This document shows positions 1-10,474 of a stretch of 64,000 nucleotides of DNA, piece by piece (the stretch's first letter is position 1; each line of letters starts with the position of its first letter). Below the pieces are notes generated by a model, which worked only from the letters and a program-made list of their open reading frames with translations, did not search any database and was not told the DNA's origin. A program made the position numbers and the translations under genes. The stretch is from positions 101,519,239-101,583,238 of the forward strand of contig NC_134705.1 in NCBI RefSeq assembly GCF_043290135.1. The letters are read 5' to 3'. Source of the DNA: Rhipicephalus microplus. Lineage: Eukaryota; Arthropoda; Arachnida; Ixodida; Ixodidae.

Positions 1-775
1 TAGTTATACATGTTTGTCTTTACAGGAGCAGCACCCGAAGCGGAACGGGGTATGTGAGAATGCGGCACGTCATGTGGTATGGAGGCGTAGCGAGTAATAA
101 AAAAAGACGTTTATCCAAATAGCTGTAAGTTAGGTATAATGTGGTCCTAGAGGGGCAGGAGGGGATTCGATTAGAAATTGGTTTCTCTGACAGGCTTTTA
201 TCAGGAAGCATAAGATAATTTTCCTTCTTTAAGGCGACAATAATGAGGACGCTCATGTGCAAATACGTGGCCACTAGACGCTTCAGAAATGGCTCCGCGA
301 AGCACAAACAAGAATCTCTAAAATTATTACGTGGACAAGGCAGACTTTTTTTTTACTCAAGAAGACGTCAACACAAAATAAACGAGTATCACATTTCGGC
401 AAAGATCCACATCAACAATAGGAAAGGAAACTCATCTATGGAAATAATGTGGTGCGTTACAATACATTAACTTCCTGGAGGAGAATGTATCACAGCACTC
501 GTGGAATTTTCTGAGCAGTGATTTTGTAATGATTTTTATTGTCAAACATTTCGGAAATGTAAACACTACGGTTTACTATGGTAGGCTACGGCAGCTGCGT
601 TACTCTGTGCGGCTGCATGAGGTACTAATATAGTGCCGTGGTACAACCTATTTTTAAACCAATTGCCTCAGTGACGTTATCAAACACAGTAATGGACCAT
701 TGTTCCGCGTCAGAACCCCAAAGCAGTGGCAGCAAGAACAGCTAAGCAAAATACATGTGAGAACTTACTTACGGT
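1..775. other. intergenic, nothing recognised
   Basis: AT-rich sequence without a recognisable gene, RNA or repeat boundary. Short open frames here show no family motif. Confidence 0.5.
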
Positions 776-776
776 G

Positions 777-850
777 ATGACGTAGTAGTTAGAACACCCG
801 CTTTGCACGCAAGAAGTCTGTGGTTTGAATCCCGGTGCCGCGCCGTTCCC
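777..850 (+). repeat. tRNA-derived SINE head or tRNA-like promoter
   Basis: An A-box-like stretch (TAGTAGTTAGA, about 783-793) is followed by a B-box-like stretch (GGTTTGAATCCC, 822-833) at tRNA spacing, so this is a degenerate internal Pol III promoter. No clean acceptor stem is visible, so it is not called a tRNA gene. It lies just upstream of the RTE-like LINE and could be that element's 5' head or a separate SINE insertion. Confidence 0.5.
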
Positions 851-899
851 CACCAGATTTTTAAGAATCCACATGGCGATATGAATGCATTAGGAGGCC

Positions 900-2570
900 T
901 AGGGTAGGCCCTCACCGGTGTCCACCACGGTTAACGCACTCCCTCACCAGAGAAGGACCTTAGTGCAGTATCCGGCCACTACTACCCACATGCATACGTC
1001 AATTAACTCACGGCACTCAGTCCCAAACGACTGCGAAGCAACTTACCACGGTGGCGGTCAGATGTGCAATGCAGCAGAGGGTGCTAAGAATCTCTGGATT
1101 CGTACAGGCCGCCATGGAAACCTGAACTTTGCAACGTTTAACGCTGGAACCTTATCTAGTGAGGCAAGTCTAGCTGTACTATTTGAGGAGCGAGAGGGTG
1201 TCAAATAGGATATATTTGGGCTCAGTGAGGTTAGGAGGACATTTGAGACCTATACGATTCTACAGAATGGGCACGTCCTTTGCTATCAGGGATTAGCTCA
1301 CAGAAGACAACTGTAAATGTAGTTCCTAATTCACAGAAACATAGTTAGCTACATACAGGAATACTATAGCATTGATAAAATAGAGGTAGGTATCGCAATT
1401 AAACCCAACAAGAGATACAGGATGAAGGTGGTACAGGCTTTGCGCCTACATCCAGCCAGGATGATGCATCAGTTGAAAGCTTCTATGAACACGTGGAATC
1501 GCCGATGAGTAAGTTAAAAACACAGTATACTATGCTGATGTGAGACTTCAATGCAAAGGTAGGGAAGAAGCAGGCTGGAGACCAGGCAGCAGGAACTTAT
1601 GGCATCAGTAATAGAAATGCCAGAAGGGAGCTACCATTAGAATTCGCAGAAAGCAATTATTTACAGATTTTGAAAACCTTCTACCGAAAACGAAGGAACC
1701 GTAATTGGACCTGGAGGAGCCCTAAAGGCGAAAATAAGAATAAAGTAGAGTTTATATTAGGTGCACACCTAGGCAACCTGCAGGATATCGAAGTGCTTGA
1801 CAAGGTATGATGCATTGAGCATAAAATGCTACTGTTTTGAATTCGCGTATACTTGAAGAAAGACCGACAGAAATTGATACGCAATGAGCTGATTATTGAG
1901 CTAGCACTGAAAGGGAAAGTACCGGAATTCAGAGTAACAATTCAGAACAGGCACTCGGCTCGTATTGAGGAAAGCCGCCTTAGCATTGACGCAATAAATG
2001 ATAATCTGATGAATGTCATTACGGAGTGTGCAGTGGATGTTTGAGGTATGGTAGTTAGACAGAAGACTGGCGATCAGTCCAAGAAAACAAAAAAATCTTA
2101 ATAAGAAACGTCAAAACCTAAAATCCTCAAGTACAACACACAAAATATTGGTGGTCGAGCTTTCGAAGTTGATTAATAAGCGTAAGGTATGCGATGTAGG
2201 AAGGTGTAGCACGGAGAGAATTGAGCAAGCTCAGATGAATGGACAAAGCGTCAAAGCAGTGAAGAGAAAACGTGGGATAGGTAAAAATCGAATGCATGCA
2301 CTAAGAGATGAGGAAGGCAAAATAACAACCAACATGAATAGGATATCTAAAATAGCGGGGGAGTTTCAAAGAGACCTGAACAGTAGCCGACACAACCACG
2401 ACCTTAAAACTATAAGAACTAGCAGTAACCCAGATGACACCCCACAAGGATTGATAGAAGAAGCCATTAAAGCCTTCGAGAGCACGCAAAGAGGCAAAAC
2501 TGCAGGTGAGGATCAGGTACCATCAGATCTGCGAAATAATGAAGGAGAGATTGTGTTACAAAAACTACCC
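900..2570 (+). pseudogene. RTE-like LINE, 5' part: endonuclease and start of RT
   Basis: Broken pieces of an RTE-clade non-LTR retrotransposon polyprotein. An AP-endonuclease (EEP) start reads FATFNAGTL, then GLSEVRR, about 1130-1240, with a stop between them. The EEP motif DFNAKVG lies near 1547-1567. The RTE-typical stretch with W-T-W-R-S-P and K-V-E-F-I-L follows at about 1690-1760. The linker before RT (ALRDEEGKITT, then QRGKTAGEDQVPSDL) lies at 2300-2530. Several stops and frame changes make it non-functional. The frame stops at about 2570 beside an inserted repeat and resumes at 6454, so this and the 6454-7775 segment are one element. The eight bases AAAAACTA occur at both edges of the insertion and look like a target duplication. 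Confidence 0.8.
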
Positions 2571-2920
2571 ATGAAAGTAAATTTATTTATTTATATACAG
2601 GTTACTGCTAGCCTGGGTGCCAGGCTTTGAGCAGGTGTGGGCAATACAAAAGAAGAAAACAGGATAACATACAAGCATAACAATACACTTCTAAGGGTAC
2701 ACTTTGAACCGGAAAAAAACGGAACCGGAATATACTGTACAAGTGCAATCGGCAGGGTAACAACTACTATTGAAGACTAAATTATGCCGAATCCAACAGG
2801 GCACGAAGAAAGGATGACACATTAGAACATTGCACAACATTAGCAGGTAACAGATTCCACTTATGGCACGTACGGGGAAATATTCGACAGAAGTCTGTCT
2901 TGTTGGGTATGAAACTGGGA
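2571..2920 (-). mobile_element. 5'-truncated CR1/Jockey-like LINE, 3' end only
   Basis: On the minus strand the frame 2997-2782 contains CRIFPRTCHKWNLLPANVV followed by a short S-x-x-x-F stretch. This matches the well-known C-terminal end of CR1/L2/Jockey-type reverse transcriptases (FPRT..-W-N-x-L-P). A 3' untranslated stretch follows and ends in TAAATAAATAAA near 2583, the kind of A-rich short-repeat tail such LINEs carry. Only the last ~50 codons and the tail are present, which is typical of 5' truncation during target-primed reverse transcription. The Penelope-like element starts at its truncated 5' edge. Confidence 0.65.
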
Positions 2921-2944
2921 GATGTATTAGACTCCAACCAAAAG

Positions 2945-2990
2945 TTTTGAACAAAACCAACCTTTCGAAACCGACTTGGTTTTTCCTCAG
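2945..2990 (-). ncRNA. hammerhead-ribozyme-like core in PLE left arm
   Basis: On the minus strand, CTGAGGA, a hairpin AAACC-AAGTC-GGTTT and then GAAAG. Relative to the right arm the outer stem pair changes from G-C to A-T on both sides, a compensatory change that supports a real helix II. Confidence 0.4.
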
Positions 2991-3189
2991 GGGTCACTGC
3001 GGAGGCTACCTAGAAGCGTCGTCTTCAAAGCAATCGTGGGATGGCTCATGCACCCCCCCCCCTCTTTCTCTCTCTCTCTCGTTTTGCCGTGGAGCACAGT
3101 CCATGTGAATACTTTGAGGGAAGGGTTCCGAGGGAGCGGTTGATATTATGGGCTGTCCTCTGTAGGTGCCACGACTCGAGAAACAACCT

Positions 3190-4012
3190 TCTCCTTCAGT
3201 TCGGCTCGCTTTCAGAGATTGCCGCGGCTTAAAAATTTATTTTGTCATCCAATGTCTCAGCATGTTCGGCGACAGCACTGCGCTGTTTTTAGAACTTCCG
3301 CAAATCATTGGCGTGTTCCTTCAGTCGTTCCGGTAGGTTTTTTGTCTCCCCGATATGCGACAAAGGGCACTCGGCACACAGAATTTGGTAAACGACACCG
3401 GGGCGCCTGTCCACTGTTGGCCGGTCTTTCGGTCGGGGGAGGAGGTGGCCCAGCGTACACGAAGGCACGTGCGCGATGCGAACCCCTTCCTTCCTGAAGA
3501 TCCGCGCTAATATCTCGCTGGTTCCCTGAACGTATGGAACCGGTATGCGTTTCTAGGGCTTGCCAATTGAGGTGGTATGGTGTTTTCGTATCTTCTGTTG
3601 CTCTGCGCGGCGGGTGGTCGCTCGAATGAAGTTTTTTGGGTATCCGTTTTTTTCTGAGGTCAGCAATTACGCGGGCCTCCTCTTTCTTTAGCTCGGTGTC
3701 ATAGGAGCATAAGTTCTTAGCTCTCTGGAGTAGCATGGTGACAACCGAGGCCTTGTGAGAGGTGGGGTGGAAAGAATCAAATTGAAGGTAGCGGCCAGTG
3801 TGCATTGGCTTCCTATGAACAAAGAACTCCCGGCCATTACGCTTTCTTGTCACCTGGACGTCGAGAAAGGGAAGGCAGTGGTCGCTTTTACACTCGATCG
3901 TGAATTGTATGGCTGGGTGCAGAGTGTTTGGGTGTTGTCTGAAGTTTTCAACTTCAGCCGTCTTAGTGACGCAAAAGCAATCGTCTATATAACGCAGAAA
4001 AGCTTGGGTCAC
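3190..4012 (-). pseudogene. PLE reverse transcriptase C-part and GIY-YIG endonuclease
   Basis: The minus frame starting at 4012 opens with FLRYIDD (RYIDD at 3980-3994), the catalytic motif of Penelope-type RT. It continues with CLPFLDVQVTR and VHRKPMHTGRYL, both hallmark PLE stretches. Downstream, after a frame change, the codons around 3340-3400 read a GIY-YIG core: C-x2-C-P-L followed by H-I-G-E-T-K, where family members usually have YIGET, then L-x-x-R-L-K-E-H. The GIY-YIG nuclease nicks DNA for target-primed insertion and is the feature that distinguishes EN-positive PLEs. Frameshifts separate RT and nuclease, so this copy is dead. The reading continues into the 3' end (E-S-W-H-L-Q-R motif near 3150-3185). 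Confidence 0.85.
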
Positions 4013-4665
4013 GGCGAGAAGGAGCTGAGTGCTTTCTCTTCTATTTACTCTATGGTCAGGTTTGCCATCATGACGGAGTTGGAAGCTCCCATCGCGGTTT
4101 CATTGTTCTGCCCGAAAATAGTTCTTTTGTGGGATAAATGCGTACTGAAGAGGCAGACCTCCTGTGGACGACAGAGCTCGTCAACCGCCAAAGGAGTCCT
4201 TTAACTCAAGCTTGCGTCCTCCTCAAGTGCAGCACCGGCAGCGGAGACAGCTAAGTGAAGCGGCACGTTGGTTTACAATGAAATGACGTCAAATGAGACC
4301 ACGCTCTCATCATCGCCGATGCTCCCATTTCACGCTAGCTGCACGAAGTGGCTGGCGTCATGGACATGAGTTGGCGTCTTTCGGGTTAGTGGGGCGAAGA
4401 CTTTGTGTACAAAATTCGAAAGGGCTCGGCATGGGGAGGAAGTCAAGTCTACAATCAGTCGGAGGGGGACGTCAGGCTTGTGAATTTTAGGTCGTCCATA
4501 AAAACTTGGTGCGGATCCGTTACAGCAGATTAGTCGCAGGTAAAGTGTTCTGAGATCCGGGTAATGCTCGTAAATTAGCGCGAGTAGCTTGTTTAGATGT
4601 GTGTGTGTTTGCTTCATTGGGTCCTTTACTGGCTGCGTGTATGCGTCCAAGAAATCGTGAAGGCG
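4013..4665 (-). pseudogene. PLE reverse transcriptase, N-terminal part
   Basis: The minus frame 4660-4330 reads PSFYGRPKIHKP, then PLRLIVDLTSSPCRALSN and HVHDASHFVQ, the conserved N-terminal RT blocks of Penelope-like elements. Between 4330 and 4012 the frames change, but an Q-N-N-E-T-A-M-G-A block can be read near 4090-4110, at the place of the PLE Q-x-x-G-x-x-M-G-S motif. Together with the downstream C-part this is one broken RT. The first residues of the open frame, up to 4761, are antisense to the plus-strand copy and do not belong to the protein. Confidence 0.8.
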
Positions 4666-5333
4666 GCAAGAAAGCGTGACGGCCTGGAGTTCTCCGTTCA
4701 TAAAAAGCCAACGACCACTGGCCACTACCTTTAATTCGATTCTTCCCACCGCGCCTGCCACAAGGCCTCGTTTTTAACCACGATACTCGAGAGAGCTAGG
4801 AACTTATGCTTTAATGACACCGAGCGAAAGAAAGAGGAGGCCCGCGTAATTGCTGACCTCAGAAAAAACGGATAACCAAAAAACTTCATTCGAGCCACCA
4901 CCCGCCGCGCAGAGCAACAGAGGATACGAAAACACCAATCAACCTCAATTGACAGGCCCCAAAACGCATACCGGTTCCATACGTTCAGGGAACCAGCGAG
5001 ATGTTAGCGCGGATCTTCAGCAAGGAAGGAGTTCGCATCGCGCACGTGCCTTCGTGTACGCTGGGCCGCCTTCTCCCCCGCCCGAAAGACCGGCCAACAA
5101 TGGACACGTGCTGCGGTGTCGTTTACCTGATTCCGTGGGCCGAGTGCCCCTCGTAGTATATCGGCGAGACGAAAAGCCTGCCTGGACGACTAAAGCAACA
5201 CGCCAACGATGTGCGGGTGTTCTACAAAGAGCGCAGCGCTGTCGCCGAACATGCTGAGACGTTGGATCACAAAATAAATTTTGAAGCGACGGCCATCCCT
5301 GATAGAGAGCCAAACTTGAGGAGAAGGTTGTTA
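4660..5333 (+). pseudogene. second, 5'-truncated PLE copy (RT end and GIY-YIG)
   Basis: Read on the plus strand this repeats the 3855-3190 minus-strand sequence. It starts inside the RT (a V-H-K-K-P block near 4690), then R-K-K-E-E-A-R-V-I-A-D-L near 4830, then the nuclease core with Y-I-G-E-T at about 5157-5171, which is closer to the family consensus than the other copy. A stop codon directly precedes the YIGET motif, so it is inactive. The copy is cut at 5333 by a MITE and resumes at 6202 (CTCGAG after the insertion matches the uninterrupted arm at 3176-3181). Confidence 0.8.
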
Positions 5334-6201
5334 TACCCCTGTCACACGGGCACTCGTGAAGACCGTTTAACTTCCTCGTCCTTATGACAACGAAAATGCG
5401 GTCGGTGTCACACGGCCACCCTTACACAAACGAAGGTGAACGGAGCATTTCGTAAAGGACGTTCAACGATCTCCCTTCGCAGCGAAACGAGGTACTCTCG
5501 TCCTTAGCAGTCTAGAGGTCAGAGAAAAATTTCGAGCTATAAATGGCCGCAGTGGAAGAATAATACAATTTAGCAATATTAAACGTCCTTCCGTTGTAGT
5601 ACTCATTCACAACGCGTGTTTGTTTACATATATTTACGCCCGCCAGAGTACACTTACTCTCAACACCGATGCCCTACACACCGTGCCTCGCGAGTCAGGC
5701 CGGCTGGCGCCAGATTATCAATGTCATTACAAGCGCAATATCGTACCACTTCCTCACGTCGTCCGCTGTGTCACTCATGGCTGAAGAACACAAAATGTGC
5801 GCTCACAAGGCAAGGAAGCATAAGAACTTTCGTACCGGGCATGTACACAGGCAACAAAACAACTAAAATCACAATGTGGCCAGCGTCACTAGCACCATTG
5901 CTACATTTAGCAAATGCCTTTTTCTTTGAAAATATTTTTAATAGTTTGTTAGTCGCATACCTACCTAATAGTGTTTTTTTGTGAAAACCGCATAACGAGC
6001 ATTCACAAAAAATCTATAGGGATGAAATTAGAATACTTTTCCGAAAATCAAACAGCGCCAGCTGAGCCCCCTCACGGCAACTGTTACAACCTTGTCATTG
6101 CCGTGTGACACTGCAACAACTCCTTCTCCGTCGAACCCCCTAGGGGAGATTTACGTTGACGGTGTTCAACGGAGTTTGGTGGTGGCCGTGTGACAGGGGT
6201 A
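5334..6201. mobile_element. MITE, non-autonomous DNA transposon inside the PLE
   Basis: 868 bp bounded by matching terminal inverted repeats: TACCCCTGTCACACGG at the left end and its near-perfect complement at the right end (6186-6201). Sequence inside shows no transposase. Comparison with the uninterrupted PLE arm near 3176-3190 shows the PLE sequence continuing across it. Flanks are TTA at left and ATA at right, so the target duplication is 2-3 A/T bases, compatible with a Harbinger- or Tc1-like system; the superfamily is not settled. Confidence 0.75.
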
Positions 6202-6380
6202 ATACTCGAGCCGTGGCACATACAGAGGACAGCCCATTATATCAACCACTCCTTCGGAACCCTTCCCCCAGTGCATTCACACGGACTGCGCTCCACGGCA
6301 AAACGAGAGGGGGGGGGGGTCATGAGCCACCCCGCGAGTGCTTTGAATACGACGCTGCTACGTAGCTTCCGCAGTTTCAC

Positions 6381-6425
6381 CTGAGGAATGAACCAATTCG
6401 GTTCTGAAACGTCTGGTTTCTTCAA
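6381..6425 (+). ncRNA. hammerhead-ribozyme-like core in PLE right arm
   Basis: CTGAGGA (6381-6387) is followed by a hairpin GAACC-AATTC-GGTTC and then GAAAC (6406-6410). This is the C-U-G-A-N-G-A / helix II / G-A-A-A layout of hammerhead ribozymes, which are established in Penelope-like elements. Helix I and the cleavage site are not convincing by eye, so activity is unproven. The left arm has the counterpart. Confidence 0.4.
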
Positions 6426-6453
6426 AACTTTTGGTTGGAGTGTAAATGATCTC

Positions 6454-7775
6454 CCAAAAACTAGCCAGCCTGTTTACGAGGCGTCTCTTGATGAGAAGAG
6501 TACCAGAAAGTTGGAAGGATGGGAACATCATCCTAATACATAAGGAAGGATATGACAAGGACTTGATGAATTACAAGTTGATTACCCCGCTCTCCGTAGT
6601 ATACAAGGTATTTATGAAGGTAATTGCTAAATGAGTTAGGAAAACATTAAGTTTAATCAATCAAAAGAACAAGTAGAATTTCGAACAGGCTACTCACAAA
6701 AGGAGCACATTCATACTATAAATCAAGCATTAGAAAAATGCTCAGAATATAGTCAACCAATATACGTAGCCTTGTGAGAAGGCGTTTGATTGAGTAGAAA
6801 CATCAGCAGTTATGCAGACACTGCGCAATCAAGGCGTCGATGAAGCATATATAAACATCCTGGAAGAAATATACAGGGGATCAACTGCTGTCATAGTGCT
6901 TCATAAAGAAAGTAGCAGAATACCAATCAAGAAGGGTGTAAAGCAGGGAGATACAATCTCCCCAGCGCTATTTACCACGCACTTACAAAAGGTTAGCAGA
7001 GGCCTAGAATGGGAACAGTTAGAGATGAGAGTTAATGAAGAGTACCTTGGTAACCACGCTTCGCCGTTAAGATTGCATTGCTGAGTGACTCAGGGCACGA
7101 ATCGAAACTCATGATTAGGGATATAGACAAGCAGAGCAGAAGTTATCCTGCAGAAAACGAAAGTATTGTAGACCACTTCAGAAGAGAGCAGCGCTTCGAG
7201 ATAGGTGCTAGTGCACTGAAGTTCTAATATAGACTATGTCTACTTAGGACTGTTGTGTAGCCGAACCAGGGAATTGAAGTAACTAGAAAAATAAGAGTAG
7301 GGTTGATAACTTTTGGCACGAACTTTAAAATCATGACAGGTAGATTGCCACTATCTCCCAAGAGGAAGGTATATAACAGCTGAATCTTGCCGGTACTTAG
7401 CTAAGGAGCAGAAACCTGAAGACTTCCTAAGAGGGTTCAGCCTGAATTGAGGACGACGAGACGAGTGATGGAAAGAAAAATGGTAGGAATAAGCTTAAGA
7501 GACAAAAAGAGAGCAGAGTGGATTTGAGAACAAACAGGGGTTAAGGATATCACAGTTTAAATAAAGAAGAGGAAATAGACATGGGCCGGGCATGTAGCTG
7601 GTCATTAAGGGTGACTAACTCGATTCCCGGAGAAGGCAAGTGGGTTAGGGGGAAACAGATGGTTACGTGGGCAGATAAGATGAAGAAGTTCGCGGGTATA
7701 AATTGGCAGCAGCAACCACAGGATCGAATTGACTGGCGGAACATGCGAGAGGCCTTTGTTTCTGAGTGGACGTAG
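6454..7775 (+). pseudogene. RTE-like LINE, 3' part: reverse transcriptase
   Basis: Resumes the protein cut at 2570. 6462-6630 reads LASLFTRRLLMRRVPESWK then NIILIHKEG, the first RT blocks of RTE-clade elements. 6812-7080 reads Y-I-N-I-L-E-E-I-Y-R-G-S and GVKQGDTISPALF, the RT motif B region. The catalytic motif block that should follow is degraded. The C-terminal end (W-A-D-K-M, then DRIDWRNMREAFVSEW at 7725-7770) is the typical end of these proteins. Multiple stops and frame changes show an old copy. Confidence 0.85.
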
Positions 7776-7782
7776 TCAGGCT

Positions 7783-7806
7783 TATGATAATGATGATGAT
7801 GATGAA
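7783..7806 (+). repeat. GAT trinucleotide tail of the RTE-like LINE
   Basis: Short run of (GAT)n directly after the end of the RTE frame. RTE-clade LINEs commonly end in such a short tandem tail, so this marks the 3' end of the element. Confidence 0.7.
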
Positions 7807-8405
7807 CATCCTTGCATGAGGTCGTCGTAACGCCGTAGTTCACTAATATGTGCGAGGTCATAGCGCAGAAAAATATTGTACAGAAATTACCTGGTGAACA
7901 TGGAGAGCAGCGTAGTCATTTCTTTTCGTGTTCTAGCACAGTGTATACAACTATGTGAGGTATCACCGTAGTAAAACCTTCTTTGCAACTTCCTATGGCA
8001 CATCCTACTCGCTTGCCTGCATCACTATGCAAATAAGGAATTAAGTCCCGTGAATTCCTAAGCTGGCTACAACTCATGCGACATCACAACAATGAGTTGT
8101 AGTACGCCTAAATTGCTGGCAATATTATAGTTCCGGAATGTGAACTTGAAACACTTAATAATGCATGATATTGGAACAAATATACGTTATGAAGTCTAAA
8201 GATCATTTTACTAGGGGGTGCAGCTACGTGAAAGTAAATATCGAAGAAGGACCCTTATAATACAAATAAAGCGAAAAAGGATCAGCCTAGCAAACACTTG
8301 GTGCCCCGGGGCATGCTTTTCCGCGGCCGCTTTGCAGGCAGCCTTTGTACACACTCCATTGAACTACAGCACAACTACACTTTTCCGGAATTAGTTACCT
8401 ATGTC
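7807..8405. other. spacer, nothing recognised
   Basis: No gene or repeat recognised. If the 5' part of the gypsy element that follows (gag, protease, 5' LTR) ever stood here it is no longer visible. Confidence 0.4.
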
Positions 8406-8410
8406 CTAAA

Positions 8411-10468
8411 ATGTCACACTCTGTTTTCTACGGCGCGGTTGGCTCATCTTTTTCAGGTGTAGGCATTCTGATCCCAATACGAGCATCTTCCCTGCAGAGG
8501 CATATGCGATCCTTCTTGATGATGCTCCGCCTTGAACTGCCACAAATCAGTGACGCCCCGTACCAACCTACATGCCGATTACAATGCAGAGACATTGTTC
8601 ACCTGCTCTCCAAAACTGTGACGTACATCGAATTCCTGTGCTCACCAGCTGTGCCCAAAGGCGAACATTTCGCTACGCCTCTCACCGACGTATTCCTTGC
8701 GCACAATGTTGCAGCGCCCTACACGGTGCTCAGCATCACAGATAACAGAACTTGTATACCACTTGTATATTTTGGCTACATGATTCATGTGCTTCCACAA
8801 CGCATTTCTGCGGCCCACCTGTGTCTGTTGCTCGATTCACAAACTGAAGTACTTGCCTTACACATCCTTGTTTCAACGCAGCGCACACCACTCGCAACAC
8901 AATCGGGCAGCCGTCAAATTGTAGACATGACTGCCACTGATCTTCCGCCTCCGCAAGTTGAATGCCTACAGCATCTTCTCGAGGCCTACCAGTATGTTTT
9001 TGATTTTGGCGACCGACCTCTAGGGCAGACGTACTTTGTCCATCGTCGCATACACACAGGTGATGCCAACCCTGTTCCCCGCCGTCCCTACAGAGTGTCT
9101 GCTTTTGAGCGGATCATCATTCAGAAGGCGGTGAACAAGATGCTAGCGAAGGACATTATTGAACCATCCTCCAGTCCCTGGGCATCCCCTGTGGTATTAG
9201 TTAAAAAGAAGGACAAATCGTGGCGATTTTGTGTGGACTATCGCCACCTTAACAACATCAACAAGAAAGACGAATACCCTCTGCCCCGAATGGACGACGC
9301 CCTTGATTGCCTCCATGGTACCGCCTACTTTTCTTCCATCGATCTTCGTTCTGGTTATTGGCAGATTGCCGTGGACCCCATAGACCGAGAGAAGACGTGT
9401 TTTGCAACAACCGATGGCGTCTACCAATTCGAAGTCATGTCTTTCGGTTTATGTAATGCCGCCGCCACCTTTGAACAAATGATGGACTCTCTGCTCCGTG
9501 GATTCAAGTGGTCTACGTTCCTTTGTTATCTGGATGACGCGATTGTGTTTGCTCCCACTTTTGTAGCGTACCTTGAGAGACTGTTCAAAATTCTTCATTT
9601 ATTCCGTTTCGCCGGCCTTCAGCTGAATTCATCCAAGTGCCGGTTTGGTCGCCGCCACATTACAATACTTGGACATACTGTTGATGCTTACGGCATACAG
9701 CCTGACCCAGAAAAAGTTCAAGCTGTGAAGGACTTTCTTGTGCCAAAAACAGCCAAAGATTTCCGCAGCTTTGTGGGGCTCTGATCCTACTTTCGGCGGT
9801 TCATCAAGAACTTCACGAAAATCGCTCGGCCCCTAACAGATTTACTCAAACCAGATGAGACGTTTACCTGGGGTCCCCCGCAAGCAGAAGCATTCTCCGA
9901 CCTGACCACTTTGCTGACTTCCTCTCCTGTTCTGGCTCACTTCGACCCTACGGCACCGACTGAAGTCCGCACCGATGCCAGTGGGTACGGAATAAGCACT
10001 GTGTTAGCTCAGCGACAACGTAGGCAGTATCGCGAGATAGCTTATGGCAGCAGGCTGCTGTCCCCCTAGGAGCGTAATTATTCCATCACAGAGTGGGAAT
10101 GCCTAGTGCTGGTGTGGGCAGTCGCGAAATTTCACCCTTACTTTTACGGCCGACACTTTATAGTTCTCACCGACCACCACGCTGTTTGCTGGCTCGCCTC
10201 CCTCAAAGATCCCACAGGTCGTCTCGCCCGCTGGGCACTCCGCATCCAAGAGTATTCTTACGCTGTTGTGTATAAATTAGGAAAACTGCACAGAGATGTG
10301 GATTGTCTGTCACGCTACACTGTGGCCGACTGTGATTCTACGAGCACTGATTCTTTCGGTTGCGTTCTTTCTATCTTTCAGCTGCTTCATATCGGAGACC
10401 AGCAGCGTCGCGATCCGAATATCAGCCGCCTAATACAACAGCTGAAATCTCCGGCGCAAGACGCTTAA
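8411..10468 (+). pseudogene. gypsy RT and RNase H
   Basis: A 457-codon frame holds a complete RT: SSPWASPVVLVKKKD, FCVDYRHLNNIN, FSSIDLRSGYWQI, MSFGLCNAAATFEQMM and the catalytic CYLDDAIVF (YLDD at 9527-9538). It stops at 9782 (TGA) inside the conserved FVGL-x-SYFRRF block; the same frame then continues through the connection to RNase H (A-H-F-D then V-R-T-D-A-S-G-Y at about 9940-9985, T-E-W-E-C-L at 10090, L-T-D-H-H-A-V-C-W-L near 10170). A second stop occurs at about 10065. The first 150 residues are the poorly conserved protease-RT linker. Two stops in an otherwise clean frame suggest a moderately young dead copy. Confidence 0.85.
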
Positions 10469-10474
10469 GCTCGC

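Larger units (their letters stand above)
2921..6453. mobile_element. Penelope-like element, two head-to-head copies
   Basis: The left arm (2921 to about 3855) and right arm (about 4660-5333 plus 6202-6453) are inverted repeats of about 930 bp. The right arm is interrupted by a MITE. Each arm encodes the RT C-terminus, the GIY-YIG endonuclease and the 3' end of a Penelope-like element (PLE). The minus copy also has the RT N-terminus (to 4660); the plus copy is 5'-truncated at about the same point. Penelope-like elements are known for partial copies joined in direct or inverted orientation (pseudo-LTRs), and this arrangement fits that. Inserted in the RTE-like LINE, next to a CR1-like tail. Confidence 0.85.

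Noticed and set aside
1853..2044. Separate small gene
   Set aside because: It is the continuation of the RTE-like LINE between endonuclease and RT.
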